This document shows, one piece after another, positions 1-8,956 of a stretch of 64,000 bases of DNA. Origin of the DNA: F23-B02 sp963650165 (GTDB lineage Bacteria > Bacillota > Clostridia > Oscillospirales > Oscillospiraceae); assembly GCA_963650165.1 (NCBI GenBank), contig CAVJKX010000010.1:4711-68710 (forward strand), in the 5' to 3' direction. Made by a program: the position numbers and the translations under genes. The notes beneath the pieces are model-generated. The model did not search any database, was not told the origin of the DNA, and saw only the letters and a program-made list of their open reading frames with translations. Each line of letters begins with the position of its first letter. The first letter of the stretch is position 1.

Positions 1-189
1 GCTTGCCTCAAACACCGCAGCAAGAGAGCCGAAGTGCTTTAAAAGCCTGTGCGCAAGCTCGTTTGTGTCCTTGCGCGGCACGGCATAAAACAGCAGCATT
101 TCCAATGCGTTGTGGTCGTTGAAGCCGTCCAGCCCGGCCTCGGCGAAGCGGCTTTTCATCCGCTCCCTGTGTCCGTCGTGTACGCCCAT
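1..189 (-). CDS. radC: RadC-like protein, N-terminal part (runs off left edge)
   Basis: Sixty-three codons of a leftward gene are visible, from ATG at 189 to the window edge. The peptide opens HRERMKSRFAEAGLDGF and continues with ALEMLLFYAVPRKDTN, which is the small helix-hairpin-helix-like N-terminal domain of RadC/UPF0758 proteins; the JAB metalloprotease-like domain that should follow lies outside the window. A GGAGAGG ribosome binding site is just upstream, and the gene starts 12 nt after the tsaD stop, so it is the last visible member of the uvrB operon. The molecular role of RadC proteins is unsettled despite the DNA-repair name. The coding potential and family call are firm; the full length cannot be seen. 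Confidence 0.85.
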   Translation of the reverse strand, partial: MGVHDGHRERMKSRFAEAGLDGFNDHNALEMLLFYAVPRKDTNELAHRLLKHFGSLAAVFEAS

Positions 190-201
190 CTGCCCCTCTC
201 C

Positions 202-1203
202 TTACAGCTCCATATTCGCGTAGGCATTTAGATCCCAGCCGGCGGTGTTTCCGGCGAGGTACTCATAATAGCCCTGGCAGCCGATCATTGCGGCATTGTC
301 TCCGCACAGCTTCAGCGGAGGCACGAACAGCTCGCAGCCGGCCTTTTCCGCGGCGGCCTTAAAGTCTGCGCGGATGCGTGAGTTTGCGGCAACGCCGCCC
401 GCTATGGCTATTTTCTTATAGCCGAGCTCCTGCGCCGCCATCATGGTGCGCGGCACGAGAGCGTCGCTCACGGCGGCGGTAAAGGATGCCGCCAGCGATC
501 TGCGGTCGAGCTCCTCGCCCTTCTGCTCGGCGTTGTGCACGAGGTTTATGACCGCCGTCTTGAGGCCGGAAAAGCTCATCTCGTAGGGCTGCCCGTCAAT
601 ATGCGTCCTCGGCAGATGATATTTCTTATCGTCGCCGCCCTGCGACAGCTCGTCTATCGGCTTTCCGCCCGGATACGGCAGACCGAGCACGCGCGCGGTT
701 TTGTCAAAGCACTCCCCCGCCGCGTCGTCGCGCGTTGCGCCGATCACCTTGAGCTCGGTATAGCTGCGCACGTCGATGATGAGCGTGTTGCCGCCGGATA
801 TGGCAAGGCAGAGAAAAGGAGGCTCGAGCTCGGGATAGGCTATGTAGTTTGCAGCCACATGGCCCTTTATGTGGTGCACCGGTATAAGCGGCACGCCGAG
901 ACTCATGGCAGCGGCCTTGGCAAAGTTGAGCCCCACGAGCACGGTTCCGATAAGTCCAGGAGCATAGGTCGCGGCGACGGCGTCGATATCGCTCTTTTTT
1001 ATGCCGGCGGCCCGGACCGCGCGCTCTGCAAGGCGCGATATGACCTCGACATGGCTTCTTGACGCTATCTCCGGCACCACGCCGCCGTATATGGCGTGAA
1101 GGTCGGCCTGAGAGAATATTTGGTCGGTCAGAACGTTTCTTCCATCCTCGACGACGGCGACGGCGGTCTCGTCGCAGGATGATTCAAAGGCAAGTATTTT
1201 CAT
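202..1203 (-). CDS. tsaD: tRNA N6-adenosine threonylcarbamoyltransferase TsaD
   Basis: TsaD (Kae1/Gcp family) transfers threonylcarbamoyl to A37 of ANN-decoding tRNAs in the cytoplasm, working with TsaB, TsaE and TsaC. The 333-residue protein has the usual length. It opens with the ASKHA fold (ILAFESSCDETAVAVV), has the metal-binding pair H111 and H115 in HHIKGHVAAN, the glycine loop AISGGNT near residue 137, IAGGVAANS near 262 and the late LCGDNAAMIG motif. It overlaps rimI by 4 nt (ATGA), the common rimI-tsaD coupling; tsaB is not in the window and may lie elsewhere. Start is ATG at 1203. Confidence is high. Confidence 0.97.
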   Translation of the reverse strand: MKILAFESSCDETAVAVVEDGRNVLTDQIFSQADLHAIYGGVVPEIASRSHVEVISRLAERAVRAAGIKKSDIDAVAATYAPGLIGTVLVGLNFAKAAAMSLGVPLIPVHHIKGHVAANYIAYPELEPPFLCLAISGGNTLIIDVRSYTELKVIGATRDDAAGECFDKTARVLGLPYPGGKPIDELSQGGDDKKYHLPRTHIDGQPYEMSFSGLKTAVINLVHNAEQKGEELDRRSLAASFTAAVSDALVPRTMMAAQELGYKKIAIAGGVAANSRIRADFKAAAEKAGCELFVPPLKLCGDNAAMIGCQGYYEYLAGNTAGWDLNAYANMEL

Positions 1204-1655
1204 TTTTCTTCCTCACTCAGAAAACAAGTCATCAAAACGGCGTCCTCCTTCGGCAGGCTGTAATGACCTTTGCTCCTGCCGACCTCGGTATAGCCGTGTT
1301 TTTTATATAGGCTCTGCGCCGCAAAATTGCTCTCGCGCACCTCAAGCGTCAGAAAGCTCAGCTTTTTCTCCCCGGCGCGTGCACGAAGCTGCGTGAGCAG
1401 CATATCGCCTATGCCCTCGCGCCGCCTGTCCGGCGACACGGCGACATTTGAGATATAGCCCTCGTCAAGGACATACATGAGCCCGACATAGCCCAGCGCC
1501 CTGCCGCCTTCGTCCTCGGCGGCGAGGAATATGTATCTGTCACCCGCAAGCTGGGCTGCAAGCTGCTCACGCGTCCACGGCAGCGAAAAGCACTGCCGCT
1601 CGATGGCGAGGATATCGTCAAGCTGCTCCGGGCGCACATCGGCAACGCGGATCAC
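1200..1655 (-). CDS. rimI: Ribosomal protein S18 alanine N-acetyltransferase RimI
   Basis: A 151-residue single-domain GNAT acetyltransferase. Known RimI proteins acetylate the N-terminal alanine of ribosomal protein S18. Visible marks are the beta strand NVAVSPDRRREGIG (residues 70-83) with the acetyl-CoA pyrophosphate-binding R-x-x-G-x-G, the following helix MLLTQLRARA, and the late segment SLYKKHGYTEVGRSKGHY that is typical of RimI. It lies directly upstream of tsaD with a 4-nt overlap, and overlaps the metallopeptidase gene by 4 nt, so translation is probably coupled through the operon. The context with tsaD favours RimI over other GNAT families. Confidence 0.93.
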   Translation of the reverse strand: MIRVADVRPEQLDDILAIERQCFSLPWTREQLAAQLAGDRYIFLAAEDEGGRALGYVGLMYVLDEGYISNVAVSPDRRREGIGDMLLTQLRARAGEKKLSFLTLEVRESNFAAQSLYKKHGYTEVGRSKGHYSLPKEDAVLMTCFLSEEEK

Positions 1656-2437
1656 AGCTCGGCCTCCTCTCGCAGCTCGTCAATGACGGCAAGCGTCTCG
1701 TCCTCGACGCGCAGGATGCACTTTTTCCAGCCCAGAGGCAGCGACGGCGGATATATATCCTCGTCGGCAAGGCACATTATGCGCTCGTCGAGATCCTGAT
1801 AATCGTCGGATAGCTTCTGCGCCTGGAGCGCCGTCATACACAGCACAACGTCGCAGCTCTCGATAAGCCTGCGCGTGACCTGCACGGCGCTGCTTCGCTC
1901 AAGCCTTATATCAAGCGCCTCGCAGCATTTTACGGTGCGCGGGTTCAGCCCGCTCTTCACGCTTATGCCGCCGGAGAAGGCTTTGACCTCCGGGCAGTAT
2001 TCGGCCTTGGAGGAATTGAACACCGCCTCGGCAGCGGCCGAGAGGCTGTTGTCGTCGCAGACGAAGAGTATGCTTTTAACGTCGATGCCGTTAAAGCCGC
2101 ACAGCTCCGCCTGCCGCTCGTCCCAGCGCTCAAGGCTGCGGTCACCGGCCTGACTTTCTATATGATGCGTAAGCTCGTGGTGCAGCGTACTGCGGAGCCT
2201 TCGGCGGAAGGTCTCGTCGTCCATATCGCCGTAGAGCCCCGTGAACGAACCGTAGTACAGCTCGATGTACTGCCCCATTTCGTCGCGGAAATACATTCCG
2301 AGAGTGTATCTTCCGTCGTCGCCGCACACGGCATCCTCGACGAAGCTCACGCCGCCGTTCAAATCCTTGAATATTTCATCCGGGAGCTCGTCGACAAGAT
2401 CGTCGAGAACGTCCCCTGCCTGTTCATAAGTCAGCAT
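1652..2437 (-). CDS. Zincin-type metallopeptidase fused to a degenerate low-molecular-weight phosphatase-like domain
   Basis: The 261-residue protein has two parts. Residues 1-115 resemble the minimal zincin family (metallopeptidase family, DUF1025-like): DLNGGVSFVEDA, YTLGMYF, ELYYGSFTGLYG and the zinc motif HELTH at 87-91 followed by HIESQAGDRSLERWDERQ. Residues 122-261 resemble a low-molecular-weight protein phosphatase: a C-x-x-N loop (ILFVCDDN, Cys127) followed by AAAEAVFNS. In active LMW phosphatases the loop reads CxxxxxRS; here the Arg position is missing, so that domain is probably not a working phosphatase. The start at ATG 2437 overlaps the polA stop by one base (TGATG); a longer in-frame extension to 2569 is polA shadow sequence. 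The substrate is unknown. Confidence 0.8.
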   Translation of the reverse strand: MLTYEQAGDVLDDLVDELPDEIFKDLNGGVSFVEDAVCGDDGRYTLGMYFRDEMGQYIELYYGSFTGLYGDMDDETFRRRLRSTLHHELTHHIESQAGDRSLERWDERQAELCGFNGIDVKSILFVCDDNSLSAAAEAVFNSSKAEYCPEVKAFSGGISVKSGLNPRTVKCCEALDIRLERSSAVQVTRRLIESCDVVLCMTALQAQKLSDDYQDLDERIMCLADEDIYPPSLPLGWKKCILRVEDETLAVIDELREEAEL

Positions 2438-4989
2438 CAGTGCGCCTCCGCCCAGCTGTGTCCCGTTTTTGCCTCCACCGTAAGCGGTACGCTCAGCTCG
2501 GCAGCGCCGCTCATCTCCTCGCGGAGGATCTCCGCCACCGTTTCCGCCTCGTCCTCGGGGCATTCGCATATCAGCTCGTCATGCACCTGAAGGATGAGCC
2601 TTGCCTTCAGGCCCTCGGCCTTGAGCCGGTTGTACACGTTCACCATGGCAAGCTTTATTATGTCTGCCGCGGTGCCCTGGATGGGCATATTCAGCGCAAC
2701 GCGCTCGCCGAAGGAGCGTGTGTTGAAGTTTGACGATTTAAGCTCCGGCAGATCGCGGCGGCGCGCATAAAGCGTCGTGACATAGCCGTCCTGCTTTGCC
2801 TTTTCGACTATCGCCTTCATATACTCGCGCACACCGTCGTATTTGCTGAGATACGCGTCCATATACGCCTTGGCCTCGGCCTGCGTTACGCCGATATCCT
2901 GCGCGAGCGACCATGCGGAAATGCCGTAGACGATGCCGAAGTTCACGGCCTTTGCGCGGCTGCGCTGCAATGGCGTTACCTCGTCTATGGGCGTATTGAA
3001 CACCTGAGAGGCCGTGACCGTGTGGATATCCTCGCCGCTTAAAAAGGCCTCGCGCATATGCTCGTCGCCCGATATGTGCGCAAGAAGTCTTAGCTCTATC
3101 TGACTGTAGTCGGCATCGACGAGGACATTGCCCTTTGAGGCGATGAACATCTCGCGTATATGACTGCCGAGCTCCCGTCTGATGGGAATATTCTGAAGAT
3201 TGGGGTCGGTGCTTGAGAGCCTGCCGGTTGCCGTGACGGTCATCCGGAATTTCGTTCTTATCCTGCCGTCGGGGTCAATGAGCTTCAGAAGCCCGTCGGC
3301 ATAGGTGGATTTGAGCTTTGTGAGCATGCGGTAATCGAGCACCATCTGCACTATAGGGTGCTTGCCGCGCAGCTTTTCGAGAACGTCGGCGTTTGTGCTC
3401 CAGCCGGTCTTGGTTTTTTTGCCAGTCGGGAGCATGAGCCTGTCAAACAGCACATCGCCGAGCTGCTTCGGTGAATTGATGTTGAACTCGCAGCCGGCAA
3501 GCTCATATATTGCCCGCTCAAGCTCCGCTATCGTACCCTTCAGGCTCTTGCCGAAGCCCGAAAGCGCCGCTCTGTCGATCATGAAGCCCTGCTCCTGCAT
3601 ATCTGCGAGCACGCGGCACAGCGGCATCTCGATATCGTAAAAGAGCTTTGTCATGCCGAGCTGCGCAAGCTTTTCCTCCGTGGGTGCGCGCAGCCTGTAC
3701 ACTGCCTCGGCTCCGTCGAGCTCAACGCCGCAGCAGCCCATGCTCATTCTGGCAAGGCCGTAGTCTCCGGCAGTTGCGTCAAGAAGGTACCCTGCAAGCG
3801 CCGTATCGTACTCAAAGCCGTCGAGCGGCAGCTTTTCGGCTATGAGCTGCGTCATGAGCTCCTTGACGTTGTGGCCGAGCTTTTTCACCTTGTCTGAAAA
3901 AACGTACTCTGCAAGGCACCTGTAATCGTCGCCGAGGAGGCTCCAGCGCGCATGATACACGGCCTTTCCGTCGCATATCTCAAAGCTGTCGAAGCCGGGC
4001 TCTGCCGTAACGGCGACGGTACCGGCTGCCTTCACGGCGCTCATTATATCATCGAAAGCAGCGTCCTCTATATGCGCAAGGCGCTCGACGGAAGCCGCCT
4101 GCGCGCTCTCCGCGCTTTCGCTCAGCCCCCATTTTTCAATGAATTTATTAAAGCCGAGCTTTTTGAAAACATCGTACAGCTCCGGCCTGTAGTTTTCGTG
4201 CCAGACGGCGCTCTCGGGCGTAAACTCTATCGGCGCGTCGGTGCGGATGGTCGCAAGCTCGAAGGATAAAAACGCGCTGTCCCTGCCCTCGCGGAGCTTT
4301 TTGCGCATTCCCTCCTTCACGTCGATGGTGTCTATATTATCGTATATCGTTTCGATGCGCCTGTACTTCTGCACAAGTCCCATCGCCGTTTTCTCGCCGA
4401 CGCCGGGCACGCCGGGGATATTGTCCGACGCATCGCCCATGAGCGCCTTGAGATCGACGATATGCTCCGGCTCGAAGCCGTACTCCCCGAAAAAGAGCTC
4501 GGACGTATACTCGGTCGTCGTGGTCTGACCCATGCGGCTTTTGACATGGCAGACGTGGTTCGTTTCCGTTATGAGCTGGAAGCTGTCCTTATCGCCGGTG
4601 ACTATGCGGCATTCCCAGCCCTTATCGCGGCAGCGCGCGGCGACGGTGCCGAGCAGATCGTCGGCCTCGAAGCCCTCGAGCTCGAGGCGCAATATGCCCA
4701 TCGCGTCGAGCACCTGCTTGAGTATCGGCATCTGCACCGCAAGCTCCTCGGGCATGCCCTTGCGCTGCGCCTTATAGCCTGCATAGCGCAGATGGCGGAA
4801 GGTCGGCGCCTTCAGGTCAAAGGCAACGCACACGGCCTCGGGCTTTTCATCGTCGAGCAGCTTGCGGAGTATCGACAGGAAGCCGTACACCCCGTTTGTG
4901 GGCGTGCCGTCGGGCGCGTTGAGCGCACGCACGCCGTAAAAGGCCCGGTTCACTATGCTGTTGCCGTCAAGTATCATCAGTTTCATCAT
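2437..4989 (-). CDS. polA: DNA polymerase I
   Basis: PolA fills repair gaps and removes RNA primers. The 850-residue protein has an N-terminal 5'-3' exonuclease (MILDGNSIVNRAFYG, GFEADDLLGT, IVTGDKDSFQL, ALMGDASDNIPGVPGVGEKT), a central region that occupies the place of the proofreading exonuclease but lacks its usual acidic D-x-E signature (it reads VTAEPGFDSF), and a family A polymerase domain with motif A VDADYSQIELRLLAH, motif B RSRAKAVNFGIVYG and motif C VHDELICE near residue 803. Loss of proofreading residues is common in Firmicutes PolA. ATG at 4989 overlaps the uvrB stop by 4 nt; a second ATG follows immediately. It is the second gene of the uvrB operon. Confidence 0.97.
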   Translation of the reverse strand: MMKLMILDGNSIVNRAFYGVRALNAPDGTPTNGVYGFLSILRKLLDDEKPEAVCVAFDLKAPTFRHLRYAGYKAQRKGMPEELAVQMPILKQVLDAMGILRLELEGFEADDLLGTVAARCRDKGWECRIVTGDKDSFQLITETNHVCHVKSRMGQTTTTEYTSELFFGEYGFEPEHIVDLKALMGDASDNIPGVPGVGEKTAMGLVQKYRRIETIYDNIDTIDVKEGMRKKLREGRDSAFLSFELATIRTDAPIEFTPESAVWHENYRPELYDVFKKLGFNKFIEKWGLSESAESAQAASVERLAHIEDAAFDDIMSAVKAAGTVAVTAEPGFDSFEICDGKAVYHARWSLLGDDYRCLAEYVFSDKVKKLGHNVKELMTQLIAEKLPLDGFEYDTALAGYLLDATAGDYGLARMSMGCCGVELDGAEAVYRLRAPTEEKLAQLGMTKLFYDIEMPLCRVLADMQEQGFMIDRAALSGFGKSLKGTIAELERAIYELAGCEFNINSPKQLGDVLFDRLMLPTGKKTKTGWSTNADVLEKLRGKHPIVQMVLDYRMLTKLKSTYADGLLKLIDPDGRIRTKFRMTVTATGRLSSTDPNLQNIPIRRELGSHIREMFIASKGNVLVDADYSQIELRLLAHISGDEHMREAFLSGEDIHTVTASQVFNTPIDEVTPLQRSRAKAVNFGIVYGISAWSLAQDIGVTQAEAKAYMDAYLSKYDGVREYMKAIVEKAKQDGYVTTLYARRRDLPELKSSNFNTRSFGERVALNMPIQGTAADIIKLAMVNVYNRLKAEGLKARLILQVHDELICECPEDEAETVAEILREEMSGAAELSVPLTVEAKTGHSWAEAH

Positions 4990-6956
4990 TTCACCTCGCC
5001 GCGCAGGCGGACTATCTCGTCCCTGAGCTGTGCCGCAAGCTCGAACTCGAGCATTTTTGCCGCGGCCTTCATTTCCTTTTCAAGCTTGTCTATAAGCTCC
5101 GTGCGCTCGCTTCTCGTCAGCTTCACGCCGTCTGCACGGCGCAGGGTCTTTTCGCTCTCGCTCGATATCTCGATGAGCTCGCGCACGCTTTTGACTATGG
5201 TTTTCGGCACGATGCCGTGCTCCTTATTATATGCCGCCTGCTTTGCGCGCCTTCGCTCCGTTTCGTCAATGGCAAGGCGCATCGAGCGCGTGACCGTGTC
5301 GGCGTACATGATGACCGTGCCCTCGGCGTTCCGCGCGGCGCGGCCGACGGTCTGGATAAGGCTCGTCTCGCTTCTGAGAAAGCCCTCCTTGTCCGCGTCA
5401 AGGATGGCCACAAGGCTGACCTCCGGCAGGTCGAGCCCCTCGCGCAGGAGGTTTATGCCGACGAGCACGTCAAAATCGCCCAGGCGCAGGCTGCGTATGA
5501 TCTCCATGCGCTCTATGGCGCCTATATCGTGGTGCATATAGCGGCATTTTATCCCCGCCGCGCCGAGGTATTCGGTCAGATCCTCGGCCATTTTCTTCGT
5601 CAGCGTCGTTACCAGCGTGCGCTGGCCCTTTTCGATGCGTATATTTATCTCGCTTATCAGGTCGTCTATCTGCCCCTCTATCGGGCGGACGGATATCTCC
5701 GGGTCGAGCAGTCCCGTCGGGCGGATGATCTGCTCGGCGATCTGCCCCGCCCGCTCGCGCTCATAGTCGCCGGGCGTTGCGGAGACATACACCGCCTGAT
5801 TTATCCGCTCCTGAAATTCCTCGAATTTCAGCGGTCTGTTATCGTATGCCGAGGGCAGGCGGAAGCCGTATTCGACCAGCGATTCCTTGCGCGCGTGGTC
5901 GCCGCGGTACATGGCCCTGACCTGCGGCAGCGTGACGTGGCTCTCGTCAACGAAGAGCAGAAAGTCCTTCGGAAAGTAGTCGAGCAGCGTCATGGGCGCG
6001 GAGCCCGCCGGCCGGTTTGATATGACGCGCGAATAGTTCTCTATGCCGGAGCAGTAGCCGAGCTCCTGCATCATCTCGATATCGTAATTGGTGCGCTGGG
6101 ATATGCGCTGCGCTTCGAGAAGCTTGCCGTTATCCTGAAAGTACTTTACTCTCTCTTCGCACTCTGCGCGGATATCGCCGATGGCGCGGGCCATTTTGTC
6201 GCGGCTGACGACATAGTGGCTGGCCGGATATATCGCCGCGTGATTCAAATAGCGGATGGGCACGCCGGTCACGACGTTCACCTCGCTTATCCTGTCCACC
6301 TCGTCGCCGAAGAACTCGACGCGGATGGCCTTATCGTGCGAGTAGGCGGGGAATATCTCGACGGTGTCGCCGCGCACGCGGAACATGTTGCGCTCGAAGG
6401 CGATGTCGTTGCGCTCGTAGCGTATCTCGATGAGCTTGCGCAGCAGCTCGTCAAAGCTGCGCGTCTGCCCCGGCCGCAGGGATATGACCATGCTCTTGTA
6501 GTCGATAGGGTCGCCCAGACCGTAGATGCAGGACACGGAGGCGACGACGATCACGTCGCGGCGCTCGAAGAGGCTTGAGGTCGCACTGTGGCGCAGGCGC
6601 TCGATCTCGTCGTTAATCGAGCTGTCCTTTTCGATGAAGGTATCTGTGTGCGGTATATATGCCTCGGGCTGATAATAGTCGTAGTAGGAGACGAAATACT
6701 CGACGGCGTTGTCCGGGAAGAACTCGCGGAACTCCGAGCAGAGCTGCGCGGCGAGCGTTTTGTTGTGCGCCAGCACGAGCGTCGGGCGGTTCATGCGCTC
6801 GATGACGCTTGCCATCGTGAAGGTCTTGCCCGAGCCCGTAACGCCGAGGAGCACCTGCTCGTCAAGGCCGTTTTCGAGCCCGCGCACGAGCGTGTCTATC
6901 GCCTCGGGCTGGTCGCCCGTGGGCGAATATGATGATTTAAGCACAAATTTGTCCAA
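4986..6956 (-). CDS. uvrB: Excinuclease ABC subunit UvrB
   Basis: UvrB is the damage-verifying helicase-like subunit of nucleotide excision repair and works with UvrA and UvrC. It has SSYSPTGDQPEAI, Walker A GVTGSGKT, the beta-hairpin region SYYDYYQPEAYIP, DESHVTLPQVRAMYRGD, the helicase motif VGINLLREGLDLPEV, QTVGRAARN and a C-terminal UVR motif (LEFELAAQLRDEIVRLR). I place the start at TTG 6956 (656 residues), with CTGAGG 9 nt before it. An in-frame ATG at 6989 exists, but it overlaps a TATAAT box (6988-6993), so it would not be in the transcript made from that promoter. This is the first gene of the operon with polA. Confidence 0.95.
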   Translation of the reverse strand: MDKFVLKSSYSPTGDQPEAIDTLVRGLENGLDEQVLLGVTGSGKTFTMASVIERMNRPTLVLAHNKTLAAQLCSEFREFFPDNAVEYFVSYYDYYQPEAYIPHTDTFIEKDSSINDEIERLRHSATSSLFERRDVIVVASVSCIYGLGDPIDYKSMVISLRPGQTRSFDELLRKLIEIRYERNDIAFERNMFRVRGDTVEIFPAYSHDKAIRVEFFGDEVDRISEVNVVTGVPIRYLNHAAIYPASHYVVSRDKMARAIGDIRAECEERVKYFQDNGKLLEAQRISQRTNYDIEMMQELGYCSGIENYSRVISNRPAGSAPMTLLDYFPKDFLLFVDESHVTLPQVRAMYRGDHARKESLVEYGFRLPSAYDNRPLKFEEFQERINQAVYVSATPGDYERERAGQIAEQIIRPTGLLDPEISVRPIEGQIDDLISEINIRIEKGQRTLVTTLTKKMAEDLTEYLGAAGIKCRYMHHDIGAIERMEIIRSLRLGDFDVLVGINLLREGLDLPEVSLVAILDADKEGFLRSETSLIQTVGRAARNAEGTVIMYADTVTRSMRLAIDETERRRAKQAAYNKEHGIVPKTIVKSVRELIEISSESEKTLRRADGVKLTRSERTELIDKLEKEMKAAAKMLEFELAAQLRDEIVRLRGEVK

Positions 6957-6987
6957 TGCAATGAACCTCAGAACAGTTTTACATTTC

Positions 6988-7016
6988 ATTATACCACGCC
7001 TGCCGCCCTACAGCAA
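6988..7016 (-). promoter_or_regulatory. Promoter of the uvrB operon
   Basis: Read leftward, TTGCTG (7011-7016) and a perfect TATAAT (6988-6993) are separated by 17 nt. The predicted transcript begins near 6981, which supports the TTG start of uvrB at 6956. No LexA-type operator was recognised next to it. Confidence 0.7.
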
Positions 7017-7141
7017 GACAAGTTGTGCGCGGCGTCCGCGTCCTGCATTTTCCTGCCATGGCAGGCTAACCCAATATAGGGTATATATTTCCATTTTGCG
7101 TTTTTATACGGACAAAAATCAGTAAAATGTCAAATTTTTTA

Positions 7142-7170
7142 TTGATTTTTTGTAAACAATTTGATATTAT
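7142..7170 (+). promoter_or_regulatory. Promoter of the secreted Ig-like protein
   Basis: TTGATT (7142-7147), a 17-nt spacer and TATTAT (7165-7170) form a sigma-A type promoter in A+T-rich DNA. The transcript would start near 7177 and carry a 65-nt leader with a hairpin. Confidence 0.65.
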
Positions 7171-7181
7171 ATCGGTATCAA

Positions 7182-7211
7182 TGCCGCAGGTATACCCACG
7201 AACGTGCGGCA
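7182..7211 (+). promoter_or_regulatory. Leader hairpin before the secreted protein
   Basis: TGCCGCA (7182-7188) and TGCGGCA (7205-7211) are perfectly complementary and would form a 7-bp stem at the very 5' end of the predicted transcript, 31 nt before the start codon. No run of T follows, so it is not a terminator; a 5' mRNA-stabilising stem is one possibility. Confidence 0.4.
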
Positions 7212-7242
7212 AAAATAATTCATCATCTTTATGGAGGTTAGC

Positions 7243-8871
7243 ATGAAGAAGAACAATCTGAAGCGTTATCTCGCTTCACTGCTTGCTGTACTGATGCTTA
7301 TATCGGTCACAGGCATATCCCCGGCCGTGTTCGCGGAGGATGAAACTACCCCCCCTGTGGAAGAAACTGTAACTCCGCAGCTTAAAGAAAATTCCGGCGA
7401 GGTTCTCATTAAGTCGAGCATGACCAATGACGAAGTCTCTGAGCTGCTCAGCAAAGCTCTCATCAGCAATTACGATGAGCTAGACGATACTGCCAAGGCA
7501 GCACTCCAGTGGGAGTACTTGGGGTATGGTTACACCGAGAATTTCGGTGCAAAGAGTGTTGACGAGCATTGGGGCTCTATCAACGGCGGCACCAAATTTA
7601 CAGAGAAGCATGGCATAACCTACACATACTATAACAAAGCACTCTCCGGTCTCGATGACGGCAGCTATCAGGTTCGCCTTGCAGGTACCACCGCCGAGGC
7701 AACACTCGTAAAGGTCAGCAAATACAGCACTTCTCTCGTTCTCAAAGAGAACGCAAGCATCACCTATAACATGGATGCTGCCGCAGAAAAAGAAGCTATC
7801 GTTGCAAACGTCATTGACTATTCTGCTTCCGTGCTTCCCGAAGGAACAACTGCCGCCGACTTTAAAGTTGAGCTCAAAACCGGTTTGTTCTATAAAGAAG
7901 TTCCTAATGCCAAGCTCGATGCCGGTGAAGGTCAGACAATCCGCATCAGCTACAACGGCAATGATACCTATAAGGCAAGCGGCAATGTAACCGCCGCCAT
8001 CGACGTTGCAAAGGCAACCGTCAACGTCAGCGTAACTCCCGTCTCCAAAATCTACGCCGGTGAGGAGATCGTCCGCAGCAGCTTCTACTCGCTCGACCCC
8101 AACGATCCCGAGCTCGATGTTTACATCTTCTTCGTTGGTGTTAACAGCAATCTGGAGACCTGCGTAAACATCAAGCTGAGTGAAGCTCAGGAAAAACTTA
8201 TAGATGCGATCAGCAGCGCTCAGGAAAAATGGTATGCGCTTAAGCATGACACCGAAAGCCTTACATTGAAGCAAAAGCTTCAGGAAGGAATAACCCTCGG
8301 TCAGCTCAAAGAAATCATCAACGGCATCATCACTAATGATAGCCTGATGAAGATACTCGAGACTTTTGGTTATGATGTCGAGTCTCTTAAAAACATAGTA
8401 GCCGCGCTTGATGTTTTGACTGACATCTCCGACGACACCACAGTTGCAATCGGCACTCCCGCGCACGCGGGCGTGTATGTGGCGACCGTCGTTGCCGTTG
8501 GCAAAAACTACGAAACCGGAAAAGGCACCGGTTCGCTCGTCGTTCTCAAGAACTGGAAGGGCATAAAGCTTGAGAAGAATTCCATACTTGGCGACAACAA
8601 CACCATCACCGTTTCTGATGCAAAGCAGCTTGGGAAAGACAATAATCTCTGCATTCTCACCAAGAGCGGCGATGCGCTTGACTCCACGTCCGTAGGTTCC
8701 ATCCGCTACTGGTTCACCGGCGTTAACAGGATATACGCAAAGAGCACGATGCCCACTGCTCCCGGCAAGTACATCGTTACTGCAACCGTCCGCGGCGGCG
8801 ACTTCTTCGCAATGCCCAAGACCTTTGTATTTACGATCGTTGCCGATACCGAAACCACTCCTGAAGCATAA
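7243..8871 (+). CDS. Secreted protein with bacterial Ig-like repeats
   Basis: The 542-residue protein starts at ATG 7243, preceded by GGAGG; an ATG 12 nt earlier contains that binding site and is not used. A clear signal peptide (MKKNNLKRYLASLLAVLMLI, cleavage after SPAVFA) leads into an acidic threonine/proline stretch. At least two segments look like beta-sandwich modules of the MBG/Ig-like kind, for example around GQTIRISYNGNDTYKASG and the end segment AKSTMPTAPGKYIVTATVRG. A helical region of about 110 residues (roughly 305-415) separates them. There is no sortase motif or transmembrane anchor at the C-terminus (ADTETTPEA), so the protein is probably released or held non-covalently. The function is unknown. 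Confidence 0.85.
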   Translation: MKKNNLKRYLASLLAVLMLISVTGISPAVFAEDETTPPVEETVTPQLKENSGEVLIKSSMTNDEVSELLSKALISNYDELDDTAKAALQWEYLGYGYTENFGAKSVDEHWGSINGGTKFTEKHGITYTYYNKALSGLDDGSYQVRLAGTTAEATLVKVSKYSTSLVLKENASITYNMDAAAEKEAIVANVIDYSASVLPEGTTAADFKVELKTGLFYKEVPNAKLDAGEGQTIRISYNGNDTYKASGNVTAAIDVAKATVNVSVTPVSKIYAGEEIVRSSFYSLDPNDPELDVYIFFVGVNSNLETCVNIKLSEAQEKLIDAISSAQEKWYALKHDTESLTLKQKLQEGITLGQLKEIINGIITNDSLMKILETFGYDVESLKNIVAALDVLTDISDDTTVAIGTPAHAGVYVATVVAVGKNYETGKGTGSLVVLKNWKGIKLEKNSILGDNNTITVSDAKQLGKDNNLCILTKSGDALDSTSVGSIRYWFTGVNRIYAKSTMPTAPGKYIVTATVRGGDFFAMPKTFVFTIVADTETTPEA

Positions 8872-8891
8872 TTAATCAAATACAGCATTTT

Positions 8892-8923
8892 GCCGGTCGG
8901 GGATAACCCCGACCGGCTTTTTT
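8892..8923 (+). terminator. Intrinsic terminator after the secreted protein
   Basis: An 11-bp stem GCCGGTCGGGG / CCCCGACCGGC with an ATAA loop is followed by six T. It starts 20 nt after the stop codon. Confidence 0.95.
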
Positions 8924-8956
8924 CGTAATGTGCGGCTTGCGCCGCGATTTAATAAC

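Noticed and set aside
2438..2569. Longer start of the metallopeptidase gene at 2569
   Set aside because: The added Arg/Gly-rich peptide is the shadow of polA coding sequence; ATG 2437 with TGATG coupling is better.
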